Assembly: GCA_949317995.1 (NCBI GenBank)
Contig: OX439035.1
Span: 1,256,681-1,320,680 of the forward strand
DNA from: Acholoe squamosa
Taxonomy: Eukaryota; Annelida; Polychaeta; Phyllodocida; Polynoidae
Reading direction: 5' to 3'
DNA length: 64,000 nt
Shown here: piece by piece, positions 39,312-50,933 of the stretch
How positions within the stretch are numbered: the first letter of the stretch is position 1
How the letters are laid out: every line of letters starts with the position of its first letter
The notes under the pieces: generated by a model
What the model was told of the DNA's origin: nothing
What the model saw: the letters and a program-made list of their open reading frames with translations, nothing else
The model's database searches: none
Translations under genes and position numbers: made by a program

Positions 39312-39909
39312 ATGTCAGATAACGGAGACGACCATGATGAGGTGTGTGAGGAGGTAGAGGAGGTAGAAGAAGAAGTGGTGGAAGAGGCTGTAGTACAAGA
39401 AGCTGAGGTACATATTCACTTCTATACAGTCAGAGAAGAATTTTGTCTTGTATTGAAAAAGAAATACATGATTTTTCTATAGACTTTTTTGCAAAAATAA
39501 TAAATGTTTTAAGTTACGATCTAAAGTCTGTAGAAAAAAAGAATATGATGGATACTCCACTTCATCAGTTGTGTGCACAACTCACTCACTATTGACTATT
39601 ACAAGCGGAACTAAAGCTCGTTCTGGTAACACACACCGGAACCATCATTTTGGATGTACAATGTTCCTATTACATTTACAGGATGATGACGGAGATGATG
39701 ACAACCGGGACCCACTTAATTTCAATGCCCCGGAGGAAGGTAGCGGGGAGGTAGAACAGACAGATACAGATACAGGTGTTCTGCTACCGCAGGGGTACAA
39801 CATAGACCCGGCTGTGTTAGCCGCTTTGAAAACCATCATGGAGGCTCACGACCCACAACTAGCAACAGACTTTGCAAACCTCAAAATAACATCCTCTGGT
39901 TTCTTCTGA
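39312..39909 (+). CDS. Small two-exon gene for an acidic protein
   Basis: Exon 1 (39312-39407) begins ATGTCAGATAAC and ends at GAG|GTACAT; exon 2 (39682-39909) begins after TTACAG|GAT and ends in TGA. Both junctions are phase 0 and the intron is 274 bp. The product is about 107 residues. The first 32 are strongly acidic (runs of EEVEEVEEEVVEE), exon 2 opens with a DDDGDDD stretch, and the last 40 residues are mixed and possibly helical. No domain is recognised. The acidic MSD-type start loosely resembles the N-terminus of troponin T, but the early stop argues against that. The gene model rests on clean splice signals and codon structure. Exon 1 could also be an internal or alternative exon of a longer gene. 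Confidence 0.5.
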
Positions 39910-40255
39910 TTTATCGAATAACAGATTATATCATTGAAATTCACGAAGAAAAAGGCTGCATGTTTCGTCTGAGCAAGTTCTTAACTGCCAGAAATTTTCT
40001 TAAATATCACGTGTAGGCTTGCCCGAACAAAACGGTAGCAGCGTCATTCTATTTATTCGAGGATTTATCTAATAATGGATTATATCACATTGTATATACA
40101 AAAATAGACAAAATGCTGCATGTTTCCTCTCATCAAAGTTCTTAACTGTAGGAAGATTTCTCAAATATCACGTCTGTAGGCTTACCAGAATAAAATTTCA
40201 AACAAAAAGGTAGCACTATCATTTATTTTTTTTTCATTTATTAAAGGATTTGCTT
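39910..40255. repeat. Diverged tandem duplication after the small gene
   Basis: Two related ~155-bp segments follow the stop codon (about 39909-40062 and 40063-40250). Shared blocks include GATTATATCA, GCTGCATGTTTC, AGTTCTTAACTG, AATATCACGT with GTAGGCTT, and GGTAGCA. They probably form the 3' UTR. AGAATAAAAT near 40190 could be a polyadenylation signal. Confidence 0.6.
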
Positions 40256-40451
40256 ATTAAGTCTTTAGCCTATGTGCAAAAGCCTTCACGGTGAGTTTTA
40301 GGTGACCGTAGTCCACGGTCTATGCCCGGCAATACTGGTGTTTATTCCACGATTTCTGGGTTTCTCAGTGCTTTTTGCTGGATATTCCCATGCACATACC
40401 TGTTGATATTGCACACCCTGTAGGCTGTAACATCAATTTTGTAAGGCGTGT

Positions 40452-40499
40452 GGTTATCCATGGATAACCGCACGGCATGCAGGTTATCCATGGATAACC
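40452..40499. repeat. Two perfect 18-bp palindromes 30 bp apart
   Basis: GGTTATCCATGGATAACC occurs at 40452-40469 and again at 40482-40499. The first extends to an imperfect 26-bp palindrome (GTGT on one side, GCAC on the other). They could form small cruciforms or a paired dimer-binding site; function is unknown. Confidence 0.85.
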
Positions 40500-40568
40500 A
40501 CATGCCTCTCATGTCCTTCCATGTCATATGTTACATGTTACATGTTAAAACCTACGATAATTTTCATT

Positions 40569-40640
40569 GCCAGGGTAGGGGTCGAACCTGCAGTCTCAGA
40601 TCCCTAGTCCAACTCCCTATGCATTGCGCCACAGGGACTG
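40569..40640 (-). pseudogene. tRNA-like sequence, probably SINE head or tRNA pseudogene
   Basis: On the minus strand, TGTGGCGCAATGCATAGGGA resembles a tRNA A box and GGTTCGACCCC is a near-perfect B box at the usual spacing. A T arm with four of five pairs can be drawn. The acceptor ends (GTCCCTG and CCTGGCA) do not pair, so this is not a functional tRNA. A tRNA-derived SINE head or decayed tRNA gene is the best reading. The isotype cannot be assigned. Confidence 0.55.
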
Positions 40641-40675
40641 ACGGGAAATGCTTGGTTAGAACGAATTCTCAATAT

Positions 40676-43600
40676 GGCCACAGTCCACTATAAGGGGAAC
40701 ACATGGTGATATAATTGTACAGTCTTAAGGCCACAGTCCACTATAAGGGGAACACAGGGTGATGTAATAATACAGTCTTATGGCCACAGTCCACTATAAG
40801 GGGAACACATGGTGATATAATTGTACAGTCTTAAGGCCACAGTCCACTATAAGGGGAACACAGGGTGAGGTAATAATACAGTCTTATGGCCACAGTCCAC
40901 TATTAGCGGAACACAGGGTGATGTAATAATACAGTCTTAAGGCCACAGTCCACTATAAGGGGAACACAGGGTGAGGTAATAATACAGTCTTAAGGCCACA
41001 GTCCACTATAAGGGGAACACAGGGTGAGGTAATAATACAGTCTTAAGGCCACAGTCCACTATAAGGGGAACACAGGGTGTTGTAATAATACAGTCTTAAG
41101 GCAACAGTCCACTATAAGGGGAACACAGGGTGAGGTAATAATACAGTCTTAAGGCCACAGTCCACTATTAGCGGAACACAGGGTGAGGTAATAATACAGT
41201 CTTAAGGCCACAGTCAACTATTAGCGGAACACAGGGTGATATAATTGTACAGTCTTAAGGCCACAGTCCACTATAAGGGGAACACATGGTGATGTAATAA
41301 TACAGTCTTATGGCCAAAGTCCACTATAAGGGGAACACAGGGTGATGTAATAATACAGTCTTAAGGCCACAGTCCACTATAAGGGGAACACAGGGTGAGG
41401 TAATAATACAGTCTTAAGGCCACAGTCCACTATTAGCGGAACACAGGGTGATATAATTGTACAGTCTTAAGGCCACAGTCCACTATAAGGGGAACACAGG
41501 GTGAGGTTATAATACAGTCTTAAGGCCACAGTCCACTATAACGGGAACACAGGGTGATGTAATAATACAGTCTTAAGGCCACAGTCCACTATAACGGGAA
41601 CACAGGGTGATGTAATAATACAGTCTTAAGGCCACAGTCCACTATAAGCGGAACACAGGGTGAGGTAATAATACAGTCTTAAGGCCACAGTCCACTATAA
41701 GGGGAACACAGGGTGAGGTAATAATACAGTCTTAAGGCCACAGTCGACTATAAGGGGAACACAGGGTGATGTAATAATACAGTCTTAAGGCCACAGTCCA
41801 CTATAAGGGGAACACAGGGTGATGTAATAATACAGTCTTATGGCCAAAGTCCACTATAAGGGGAACACAGGGTAATGTAATAATACAGTCTTATGGCCAC
41901 AGTCCACTATAAAGGGGAACACAGGGTGAGGTAATAATACAGTCTTAAGGCCACAGTCCATTATAAGGGGAACACATGGTGATATAATTGTACAGTCTTA
42001 AGGCCACAGTCCACTATAAGGGGAACACAGGGTGATGTAATAATACAGTCTTAAGGCCACAGTCCACTATAAGGGGAACACAGGGTGATGTAATAATACA
42101 GTCTTAAGGCCACAGTCCACTATAAGGGGAACACAGGGTGAGGTAATAATACAGTCTTAAGGCCACAGTCCACTATAAGGGGAACACAGGGTGAGGTAAT
42201 AATACAGTCTTAAGGCCACAGTCCACTATAAGGGGAACACAGGGTGAGGTAATAATACAGTCTTAAGGCCACAGTCCACTATAAGGGGAACACAGGGTGA
42301 GGTAATAATACAGTCTTAAGGCCACAGTCCACTATAAGGGGAACACAGGGTGATGTAATAATACAGTCTTAAGGCCACAGTCCACTATTAGCGGAACACA
42401 GGGTGATGTAATAATACAGTCTTAAGGCCACAGTCCACTATAAGGGGAACACAGGGTGAGGTAATAATACAGTCTTAAGGCCACAGTCCACTATTAGCGG
42501 AACACAGGGTGATGTAATAATACAGTCTTAAGGCCACAGTCCACTATAAGGGGAACACAGGGTGTTGTAATAATACAGTCTTAAGGCCACAGTCCACTAT
42601 AAGGGGAACACAGGGTGATGTAATAATACAGTCTTAAGGCCACAGTCCACTATAAGGGGAACACAGGGTGAGGTAATAATACAGTCTTATGGCCACAGTC
42701 CACTATAAGGGGAACACAGGGTGATGTAATTATACAGTCTTAAGGCCACAGTCCACTATAAGGGGAACACAGGGTGATGTAATAATACAGTCTTAAGGCC
42801 ACAGTCCACTATAAGGGGAACACAGGGTGAGGTAATAATACAGTCTTAAGGCCACAGTTCACTATAAGGGGAACACATGGTGATATAATTGTACAGTCTT
42901 AAGGCCACAGTCCACTATAAGGGGAACACAGGGTGATGTAATAATACAGTCTTAAGGCCACAGTCCACTATAAGGGGAACACAGGGTGAGGTAATAATAC
43001 AGTCTTAAGGCCACAGTCCACTATAAGGGGAACACAGGGTGATGTAATAATACAGTCTTAAGGCCACAGTCCACTATAAGGGGAACACAGGGTGAGGTAA
43101 TAATACAGTCTTAAGGCCACAGTCCACTATAAGGGGAACACAGGTTGAGGTAATAATACAGTCTTAAGGCCACAGTCCACTATAAGGGGAACACAGGGTG
43201 ATGTAATAATACAGTCTTAAGGCCACAGTCCACTATTAGCGGAACACAGGGTGATGTAATAATACAGTCTTAAGGCAACAGTCCACTATAAGGGGAACAC
43301 AGGGTGATGTAATAATACAGTCTTAAGGCCACAGTCCACTATAAGGGGAACACATGGTGATATAATTGTACAGTCTTAAGGCCACAGTCCACTATAAGGG
43401 GAACACAGGGTGATGTAATAATACAGTCTTAAGGCCACAGTCCACTATAAGGGGAACACAGGGTGAGGTAATAATACAGTCTTAAGGCCACAGTCCACTA
43501 TTAGCGGAACACAGGGTGAGGTAATAATACAGTCTTAAGGCCACAGTCCACTATTAGCGGAACACAGGGTGAGGTAATAATACAGTCTTAAGGCCACAGT

Positions 43601-43870
43601 CCACTATAAGGGGAACACAGGGTGATGTAATTATACAGTCTTAAGGCCACAGTCCACTATAAGGGGAACACAGGGTGAGGTAATAATACAGTCTTAAGGC
43701 CACAGTCCACTATAAGGGGAACACAGGGTGAGGTAATAATACAGTCTTAAGGCCACAGTCCACTATAAGGGGAACACAGGGTGATGTAATAATACAGTCT
43801 TAAGGCCACAGTCCACTATAAGGGAACACAGGGTGAGGTAATAATACAGTCTTAAGGCCACAGTCCACTA
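40676..43870. repeat. 53-bp minisatellite, about 60 copies
   Basis: The unit starts GGCCACAGTCCACTATAAGG, continues GGAACACAGGGTGATGTAAT and ends AATACAGTCTTAA. Variants include TATTAGCGG for TATAAGGGG, GAGGTAAT for GATGTAAT, and a minority type with ACATGGTGATATAATTGTAC. The types are interspersed, suggesting repeated local duplication or gene conversion. No coding content. Confidence 0.97.
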
Positions 43871-44411
43871 AAACTATCCTCAACAAAGGTCTCTAAAATG
43901 CTCAGCACCTAGTTCAAAGTCCCAGTGGCAGCTTCATAATTCAATATGGGCTGGAGCACAGACCTTTGAGGATTAGTCTAGCATATAAACATGTGAAACT
44001 AATAACAGCTTTCACCCTGTATTTAGGTTAATTACCATGAGGGATTACAACTTAGTAAACATTTCAATATACCTTTAAACACCCTGCCACCTGGTGATGC
44101 TTTAACGCATCATGACGACTCTATAGTGGGGCAGATACACTTCCAGATGTACGTCATGATGCACATATGAAGTGCTGGTGAGCAGACTCCCTGATACTTC
44201 ATTAGTGCATCATGACGACCACTGTATATCATGCACCAGCAGTCCGCACAGGGTTAACATAGGGTAAGGCCATTCAGCATCACAGTCCTCAAAGGGTTAA
44301 CATAGGGTAAGGCCATTCAGCATCACAGTGTGAAGGTTTAAAATGTAATCCCAGAACGCCCTCTTTACACTCTACCTAAACATGGTCATGTGACCCATCC
44401 CCCACCCTACA

Positions 44412-44452
44412 CTGCAGACCTATGGGTGTTCTGTACACCCATAGGTCTACAG
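44412..44452. repeat. Hairpin-forming inverted repeat
   Basis: AGACCTATGGGTGT (44416-44429) and ACACCCATAGGTCT (44435-44448) pair perfectly around a 5-base loop. The stem extends three more pairs after one mismatch. It sits beside long C-tracts. There is no T-run to suggest a transcription terminator. Confidence 0.85.
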
Positions 44453-45883
44453 GTACCCCCCCCCCCCAGTACGACCTACAGGTAAATCCCCCCCCCCGGT
44501 AAACCCCCCCCCCCACCCCCTACATTGTACGTCATAACAGGACATATCCTATATCCTACTGCCCCATGCGGGTATAGCCTCTAGCTTTAACTCCCGTTTA
44601 ATCTCTTTTGATAAAGCTAATTTGATGAGCTCTCCATTAATTATTGTCCCTAGGAATTATTATTAATCAGTTGACGGGTTAAGAGGGTGGTTTAACTTTA
44701 AGCCCCCCCGCCCCCGCCCCCCGTCCCCTGTGCACCCACACAGCTATAGGGGTACAGTTATTCACCCCTTCACCCTGAAAACGTGATTGTTCTTTCTTTT
44801 CTTTTATCCTTGAAAGAATTAAACACTTTTACTTCTCCTCCAGTTCCTTACATAAAACAGAAAGGAAAGAGTAAAAAAGACAAAACAACAACAACAACAG
44901 TTATCTATATGCACCAACTAAAAAACCAACCGCACATGGCCGGACATCAGAACACCTAACAATTATTTACCAGAATAGCTCCTGTATACACCCGTGTATA
45001 AGGCGCACCCCATCTTTAGTTAGACCTACAAGGTGCATGTTGGGTTTGAAATGAGCAGTTTCTGTAAAGTTCTAAATAAATAATCAATTAAACTTGTACC
45101 AAATACGTGCCTGTGGATGGCACCCCAGCTTTAGACTGATGCCGAACCCTGCAGTTTAAATATGAACCAATTTGTGGTAACTTATTTCCTTGCTTAGCAA
45201 AGTGATTTTTCTTTCTATTCTTTATTTCGTTTAATATTCCAATCCTTCAAGCATGGAGGACACACTTTCCATGATGTATATATTTTTTTAAACAGAATAA
45301 TTCAATAAGGGTAGACCTGTTCCCGGGGAAAGACGTTTGGGAGTAATCATGTGTCAAGTTGAGGGCAATATGAGGAGATGTGAAACAGTTTCATGTATTA
45401 ACCTGTGAAGTTTACGTCGAGAATGTCCAAAATCCATCATTTAGAAATAGTGCAGCAAATCTAGTTCTACAATATACGATCACGTGACCTAATTGTAGTT
45501 TATAAGTCATGTGACGACATGCATGACCGGCCATGTGTAATCCGCGCCCCATATTAGGTACAGAGGTGGACTATGGGGGGAGGGGTGAGGGTGGGGGGGG
45601 GTACATAAGAGGGGGGGGGGAGTGGTCTCCCTACATGCCACAGTCTACCTGCTGGATCACACACACACACACACAGACCAGTAGCACTACCAGAAGGTAC
45701 AGGAGGTAGACACAGGAGACAGGTACAGGGGGACCACAGGTACACTGTTATTGTACAGGAGGAGCTCTACTGGAGGATATCACAACTTTAGGTTTGTACC
45801 TGTCTCTATGTTCACTATATGGTGTCTACAAATATAGGTAGATATGTGTAATTAGACATGCATCATTCCCCTCTACTGTGCAG

Positions 45884-46072
45884 AACAGAGATACCCTGTC
45901 CCGAACCTCCTCACGTCGTAGGACCACTACAATTATTTTGATCCGATCTCCTGATCTATCCCAATCTGGCCCCAGCTCGACCACTAGCGTCAGTCGTCTC
46001 TGGCACCTAGCGTTTGTGGCTAAAAGAAGTTTTTTTCTTCTGTTGATTGCTGTAGTGCTTATTTGTAGGCAG
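45884..46072 (+). other. Candidate exon with a transmembrane segment
   Basis: A pyrimidine-rich stretch ending CTACTGTGCAG precedes 45884, and CAG|GTACCT follows 46072. The 189 bases between are open in one frame (63 codons). The translation is Ser/Thr/Arg-rich and then has a hydrophobic run (SFFLLLIAVVLIC) long enough to be a membrane segment. No family is recognised, and neighbouring exons were not found, so this could be chance. Confidence 0.25.
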
Positions 46073-47299
46073 GTACCTTGCGTAGTAATCTTCCCCAGAA
46101 AATGGGGGCCATCATCCCCATACACGAGAGAGGTATTCCCTAGAATCCCGACCGGGCATGACTGGATCTATCCACATGGCGGCAGGTGGACAGGTTCTGA
46201 CCTATGTGTGTCCATGATGTGGGGACTTGTATAACCACCACACAGAGTTTGTCAGAGCAGTCGCAGCAGTGCAAGGATCAGTATATATACTTATACAGAA
46301 TTCTATTCCCGGTGCCTGCACTTTGTATAAACATTGACACGCACGCTCGTTCTCAAAAGACAAGAAAAAGGGGCTCATTTCCACACTCTCTCCATGCCCC
46401 TGGAATCAGGAAAAAAGGGTCCTTTTCCATCATCTTGGCATAAAGGTTTGGGCATCACGTGACGTGGGTTGTAGAGGGTAAGAATCCATTAGTATTTTTG
46501 GGGGGTATTTTTTATACTGCGAGAGTTGTAAAATACAAGGTATTCAAACTTTCCTATTTCTGTTCTCATTTTAGAGAAAACACCTGATACTTTTTTCTTC
46601 TGGCATTTCTACCTCATTCAAAGCCACGGATTGTCAAGCTAAACAGTACAAGGTCACCATAATTTCATTTTTTCCTAAGTAGGGGGTACGGAACACGTTA
46701 TGCTGTACGTGTATGATATACTAAGGCCGAAAAGATATATTGTAATTTTTTTTTTCATTTAAGCCTGACTCAGGCATAAAATTTGTTAAATGGTGATAAA
46801 GATTTGAAAAACGCAAATAAATATAAAAGAATTCTTTAAGAAATATCAAAAAAAATCCTGAGGTCGGTCATATTTGGCTGAAGTCGGTCGGCACCGTGGG
46901 CTGCAGGACCAGTTCACATCTCGGGTTCACAGGGAGGGGGGGCATATCTACCACCTGATTACAGGAGTACATAGATGTGTTATCTGGTCCCCTATCTGGT
47001 ACACATATCAGCTGGTATCGGTATATACTCACACCCGGCCTTATTCCTACTACACCACTGAGGTGAACAGGTATAATAATTTATACCTCTAGGGTAGATT
47101 AACTCAAATACGTCCATACTTTGACACGTCAAATCGTCGATAATCCTTAAAATCCTTGGAATTATTTTCAACAACAAAAATCAGAGACACGGGATTTTGT
47201 TTTCCGACTTCTAGGATTTTGATTGCTAAGATTTATATTTACTTTGATATGATGGTTACTACCTAGGGTTTTCTGACACAAAACTATTTTTAGTTGTGC

Positions 47300-47621
47300 T
47301 TAGGGAGTGGTCATTATTTATCAACAGGGGGGAGGGTGGGTTTGAGGGGGGGGCGTAAAATTTTCAGACCCCTCCCGAGGGGGGGGCTAAAAAAATTTTG
47401 ACCCCTCTTGAGGGGGGGGGCTAAAAAAATTCACCCTGCTTTTAGCAGAAAAGCCAGCGCGCTACTATAGATCAAAGAGGGGCGCGAAAACTCTCCGTGC
47501 CTCCGGCGCGGGGGGGCGCAAAAAATTTTGACTGCCATCGAGGGGGGGGCGTAAAAAATTTTCGCGCGTCCCCGCAAAAACCTACCACCCCCCCTGTTGA
47601 TAAATAATGACCACTCCCTTA
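47300..47621. mobile_element. PIF/Harbinger-like MITE with TTA target duplication
   Basis: The 316-bp element (47303-47618) starts GGGAGTGGTCATTATTTATC and ends in the reverse complement, giving terminal inverted repeats of about 30 bp. TTA flanks it on both sides (47300-47302 and 47619-47621). A 3-bp TTA/TAA duplication and GGG-ended repeats fit the PIF/Harbinger superfamily. The interior is G-rich with repeated AAAAAATTTT blocks and has no transposase, so it is non-autonomous. The minus-strand frame at 47431-47697 crosses it and is not a gene. Confidence 0.78.
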
Positions 47622-48704
47622 TAACGCTGGGCGGAGTATTGTGGTTTATGGCGGGGGGGGGGGGGGGGTTAGGAGGGATGTCGTCAGTAACACACACAGT
47701 GTCAAAGTGTATAGGAATACCTCACGTGTTTAGAAAGTGCACCTTGTACAAAATTCTAAAGGGTGAAACTTGGGCTTGGATTTGTGCAGTTTCTACATAT
47801 GACAAAATCCCCGCAAGTAAATGGTAATTGGGGACTCTTCTAGAGCATTTGTTATTTTGGCCTACATGCGGGAGCTACTGCAGCAATCTTATTTAATTAT
47901 TCTATTCTACTTTTGTTGTTGTTGTTGTTGTTGCTGCTGCTGCTGTTTTAGGATCTATGGCTCTGTCTGTAGTATGTTTTGTATCAGTATGGGTTTAATT
48001 AGATCTATGGGATTAATTGTAGTTCTATGGGATTAATTAGATATATAGGGTAGGTGTTAAAGCCTATAACCCCCCCCCCCTGCCCGCATGTACTACCCTT
48101 AATGTTTAATCCTTAATGTACACGTGATCAGTGCACCATTAAATATTACGTATTACTAATGGAGGGGTGGTTTCCCACCTTTTGTATGCGGGATGAATAT
48201 CCGCCCCCTCCCCCTCCTCTGTCACTGGGGGGGCCTAGACACCCTTGCACCCCATTTTCAACCACCCCTGCCTTTTCTCTCTCTTTTCTATTCTTCCTCT
48301 TAGAATACCTATTCTCATGGCAGAACAATTACACAGTGGGCTAAAAGTAAAGTAAGATCTTATATATTCCTTTATTTGAACAACACCCCTCTGTGTAGTG
48401 TCTAGACGGAGAGTTAGGTGGGTGCAAGGCTACTTCATGGGGTCTGTTTTAAAGTCTCAAGGAGTTAAACGAGTAATATGATATATGTTCACTCGTGTTT
48501 AATTTTTCTACATATCTCTCCTGATAGACATAATCCTAATGCATTCGGTCCTGCCAAAAAAGGGTACCTGCAGAATGAAGAAATAAAACACAACAAGAAT
48601 GAATAAGTGATTAGATGAAAAAAAAAACAAAAAAAAAACAGGATGGGACCAAATTGGGTGTTTGGGTCTGTAGCTATCGGAATGTCCGGCTTAACCATCT
48701 AAAT
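47622..48704. other. Intergenic region with simple repeats
   Basis: No supported gene. It contains a run of about 16 G (47653-47668), a TTG/CTG triplet run at about 47914-47946, a run of C at 48069-48080, and short repeats of a TTAATTAGATCTATGGGA-like phrase at about 47996-48040. Confidence 0.55.
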
Positions 48705-49160
48705 GCCGAGATGATGCACTCCTGCATCATGCCCAATGGTCGTCATGATGCACCAATGAAGTGCTGGTGAGACTGCTCCCCAGCACTTGTCATGATGCAC
48801 CAATGAAGTGCTGGTGAGACTGCTCCCCAGCACTTCATTGATGCATCATGACGACCCTACAGGGTTGAAACATAAACTCCCAGAGGGTCCGCATGATGCT
48901 GCAATGAAGTGGTGGTGAATAATCTCGCCGTGCAGCACTTCATTGGTGCATCATGACGACCAATGGGCATCATGCATTAATGCATCATGACAACCAATGG
49001 GCATGACGCATTAATGCATCATGACGACCAATGGGCATGACGCATTAATGCATCATGACGACCAATGGGCATGACGCATTAATGCATCATGACGACCAAT
49101 GGGCATGACGCATTAATGCATCATGACGACCAATGGGCATGATGCATTAATGCATCACCG
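48705..49160. repeat. Palindromic GTCGTCATGATGCA repeat cluster with 34-bp tandem units
   Basis: The first half holds inverted units: CGTCATGATGCACCAATGAA with GTGCTGGTGAG, then CAGCACTTCATTGATGCATC with ATGACGACC. The second half holds about six 34-bp tandem units containing GCATTAATGCATCATGACGA and CCAATGGGCATGAC. Related sequence occurs at 44096-44225, 49668-49812 and 60721-60993. Confidence 0.88.
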
Positions 49161-49235
49161 GCCCTAAATTACAGGATTTAAGTAGAGCACCACCGATCAG
49201 CAAATTGTGCAATGCAGCATTGGGCCATGTTTGGA

Positions 49236-49475
49236 CCGACATTGGCCCAATATAAGCCGACATTGGCCCAATATAAGCCGACATTGGCCCAATATAAGCC
49301 GACATTGGCCCAATATAAGCCGACAGTGGCCCAATATAAGCCGACATTGGCCCAATATAAGCCGACATTGGCCCAATATAAGCCGACATTGGCCCAATAT
49401 TAGCCGACATTGGCCCAATATTAGCTGACATTGGCCCAATATAAGCCGACATTGGTCGAATATAAGCTGACATTG
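49236..49475. repeat. 21-bp minisatellite, about 11 copies
   Basis: The unit CCGACATTGGCCCAATATAA plus G is repeated with few variants. As 21 is a multiple of three, both strands stay open (a seven-residue repeat), but there is no start, splice or domain context to support coding. Confidence 0.93.
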
Positions 49476-50150
49476 AATAAGGACTGCACAAAAAACGCTA
49501 CTACCTGAAGTAGCTGAAGTTATTGAAGGCTAAGAATAACCAGCAACCTGGTATACCTACCTAACATAATTCACGCTATGAACACTATAAGCATACCTTC
49601 CAACTCAGAACTTCTGAATGGGTGCACCCGGCATCCACCACCCTTATTCCCTGAAGGGGTGCGGATGCATTAATGCATCATACCCATTGGTCGTCATGAT
49701 GCACGAATGCAGCCCTGGTGAGGGCTTCATTGATGCATCATGCCACTTCAGGGTTGATACACTCCTCAAGGTGTTGCATGCAGTGCTGGCAAGCAGACGG
49801 ACCAGCACTGCATTGCTGCAGAATATCAATCGAGGCATTCGAGGAATAGCCGAGGGATCAATGCGGGTTTGTAAGGCCACCCCCCATTGGTCCTCCCCAT
49901 GTAGGTCAATGTTGATCCCTGAGTCAACTAACTACCCTCCCAAGCATAGTTAGGGACTGGTACCTAGCCAGACCAGGCTGGGATGGAAGGGGGTGGAGGG
50001 AACCAGCTGAGGGGGTGTAGTTAGCGTTTGAGGTCACCCCATCCCACAATGCATTGCATATTGTTAGAAAACCGCTACCCGAACGCCTCGAGAGATATAA
50101 AGGTACACATCTATCTTTATGTCTCTGATCATATCAATATCATATCATAT

Positions 50151-50152
<2 letters not shown>

Positions 50153-50223
<71 letters not shown>
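50153..50223. repeat. TA dinucleotide microsatellite
   Basis: About 35 uninterrupted TA units, preceded by CATATCATATCAATATA. Confidence 0.95.
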
Positions 50224-50225
<2 letters not shown>

Positions 50226-50472
50226 TCAGTCAGGCACCTACTGACACGTGTATGACACAATGTGACTAAAGAAATAATGTATGAGGTGAGGAGATCCATA
50301 GACATATATAGAGGTAGAGGGTTCCACATGACCTGCTTACTAAGTTCATCTTGGGGCTGCAGGTAACTACTTAAAGTATTCTATAAATAATAAACAACGA
50401 GAAGTTTCTCCAAATCACTTGGGATCAAATAAGTCTTATGTATCATAAGATAGATGAAGCAATAACCCCCCA

Positions 50473-50505
<33 letters not shown>

Positions 50506-50506
50506 C
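50473..50506. repeat. CAA triplet microsatellite
   Basis: About 11 uninterrupted CAA/AAC triplets. Confidence 0.95.
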
Positions 50507-50933
50507 GGTTAATTGTGCTAGTTTCAGATTTATTGACATCTTAGGATTGGGAATCATCAACTAACCGCTCATGGGAGAAACCCTCATTTTTCAATGTTTT
50601 CTCAAGTATTATAAAATTGAAAAGGGGACATCTTAATGGTGCAAGAAATGGAACAGAAATTGATGAAATTGGCCAGCAGTGAATCTTAGTGCTATGGTAG
50701 AAAAATGTAAATTTTATGTTTACCATCCAATAGTGATGAGTGATGGTGCATATTCAAAAGGGAAACTAGCAAAAATCATGAGATTTGATAGTTTCAATTT
50801 TTGGCCACCAGGTGGCGATAGTGTAGACGGTACTTTCAACCAGAATCATAGATAATTTTAAACACCCGGGCTGACCTAGTTTCTCAACATGAGCCTGTAC
50901 CTAGAGGTATAATGCTGTGTCCACCCAAGTTCT

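Larger units (their letters stand above)
43871..47299. other. Intergenic region with C-tracts, hairpin and one candidate exon
   Basis: Contents include a GTCGTCATGATGCA-family repeat (44096-44225), a duplicated 36-bp block (44251-44286 and 44294-44329), a strong hairpin (44412-44452), several poly-C runs (44457-44515), a G-rich stretch (45570-45625) and one candidate exon (45884-46072). I see no other supportable gene. Confidence 0.55.

Noticed and set aside
47431-47697. Minus-strand 88-codon frame
   Set aside because: It crosses the MITE and a poly-G run; Pro-rich content follows the G-tracts.
48960-49160. 34-bp repeats resembling a CRISPR-like period
   Set aside because: Units are head-to-tail with no variable spacer and derive from a dispersed palindrome.
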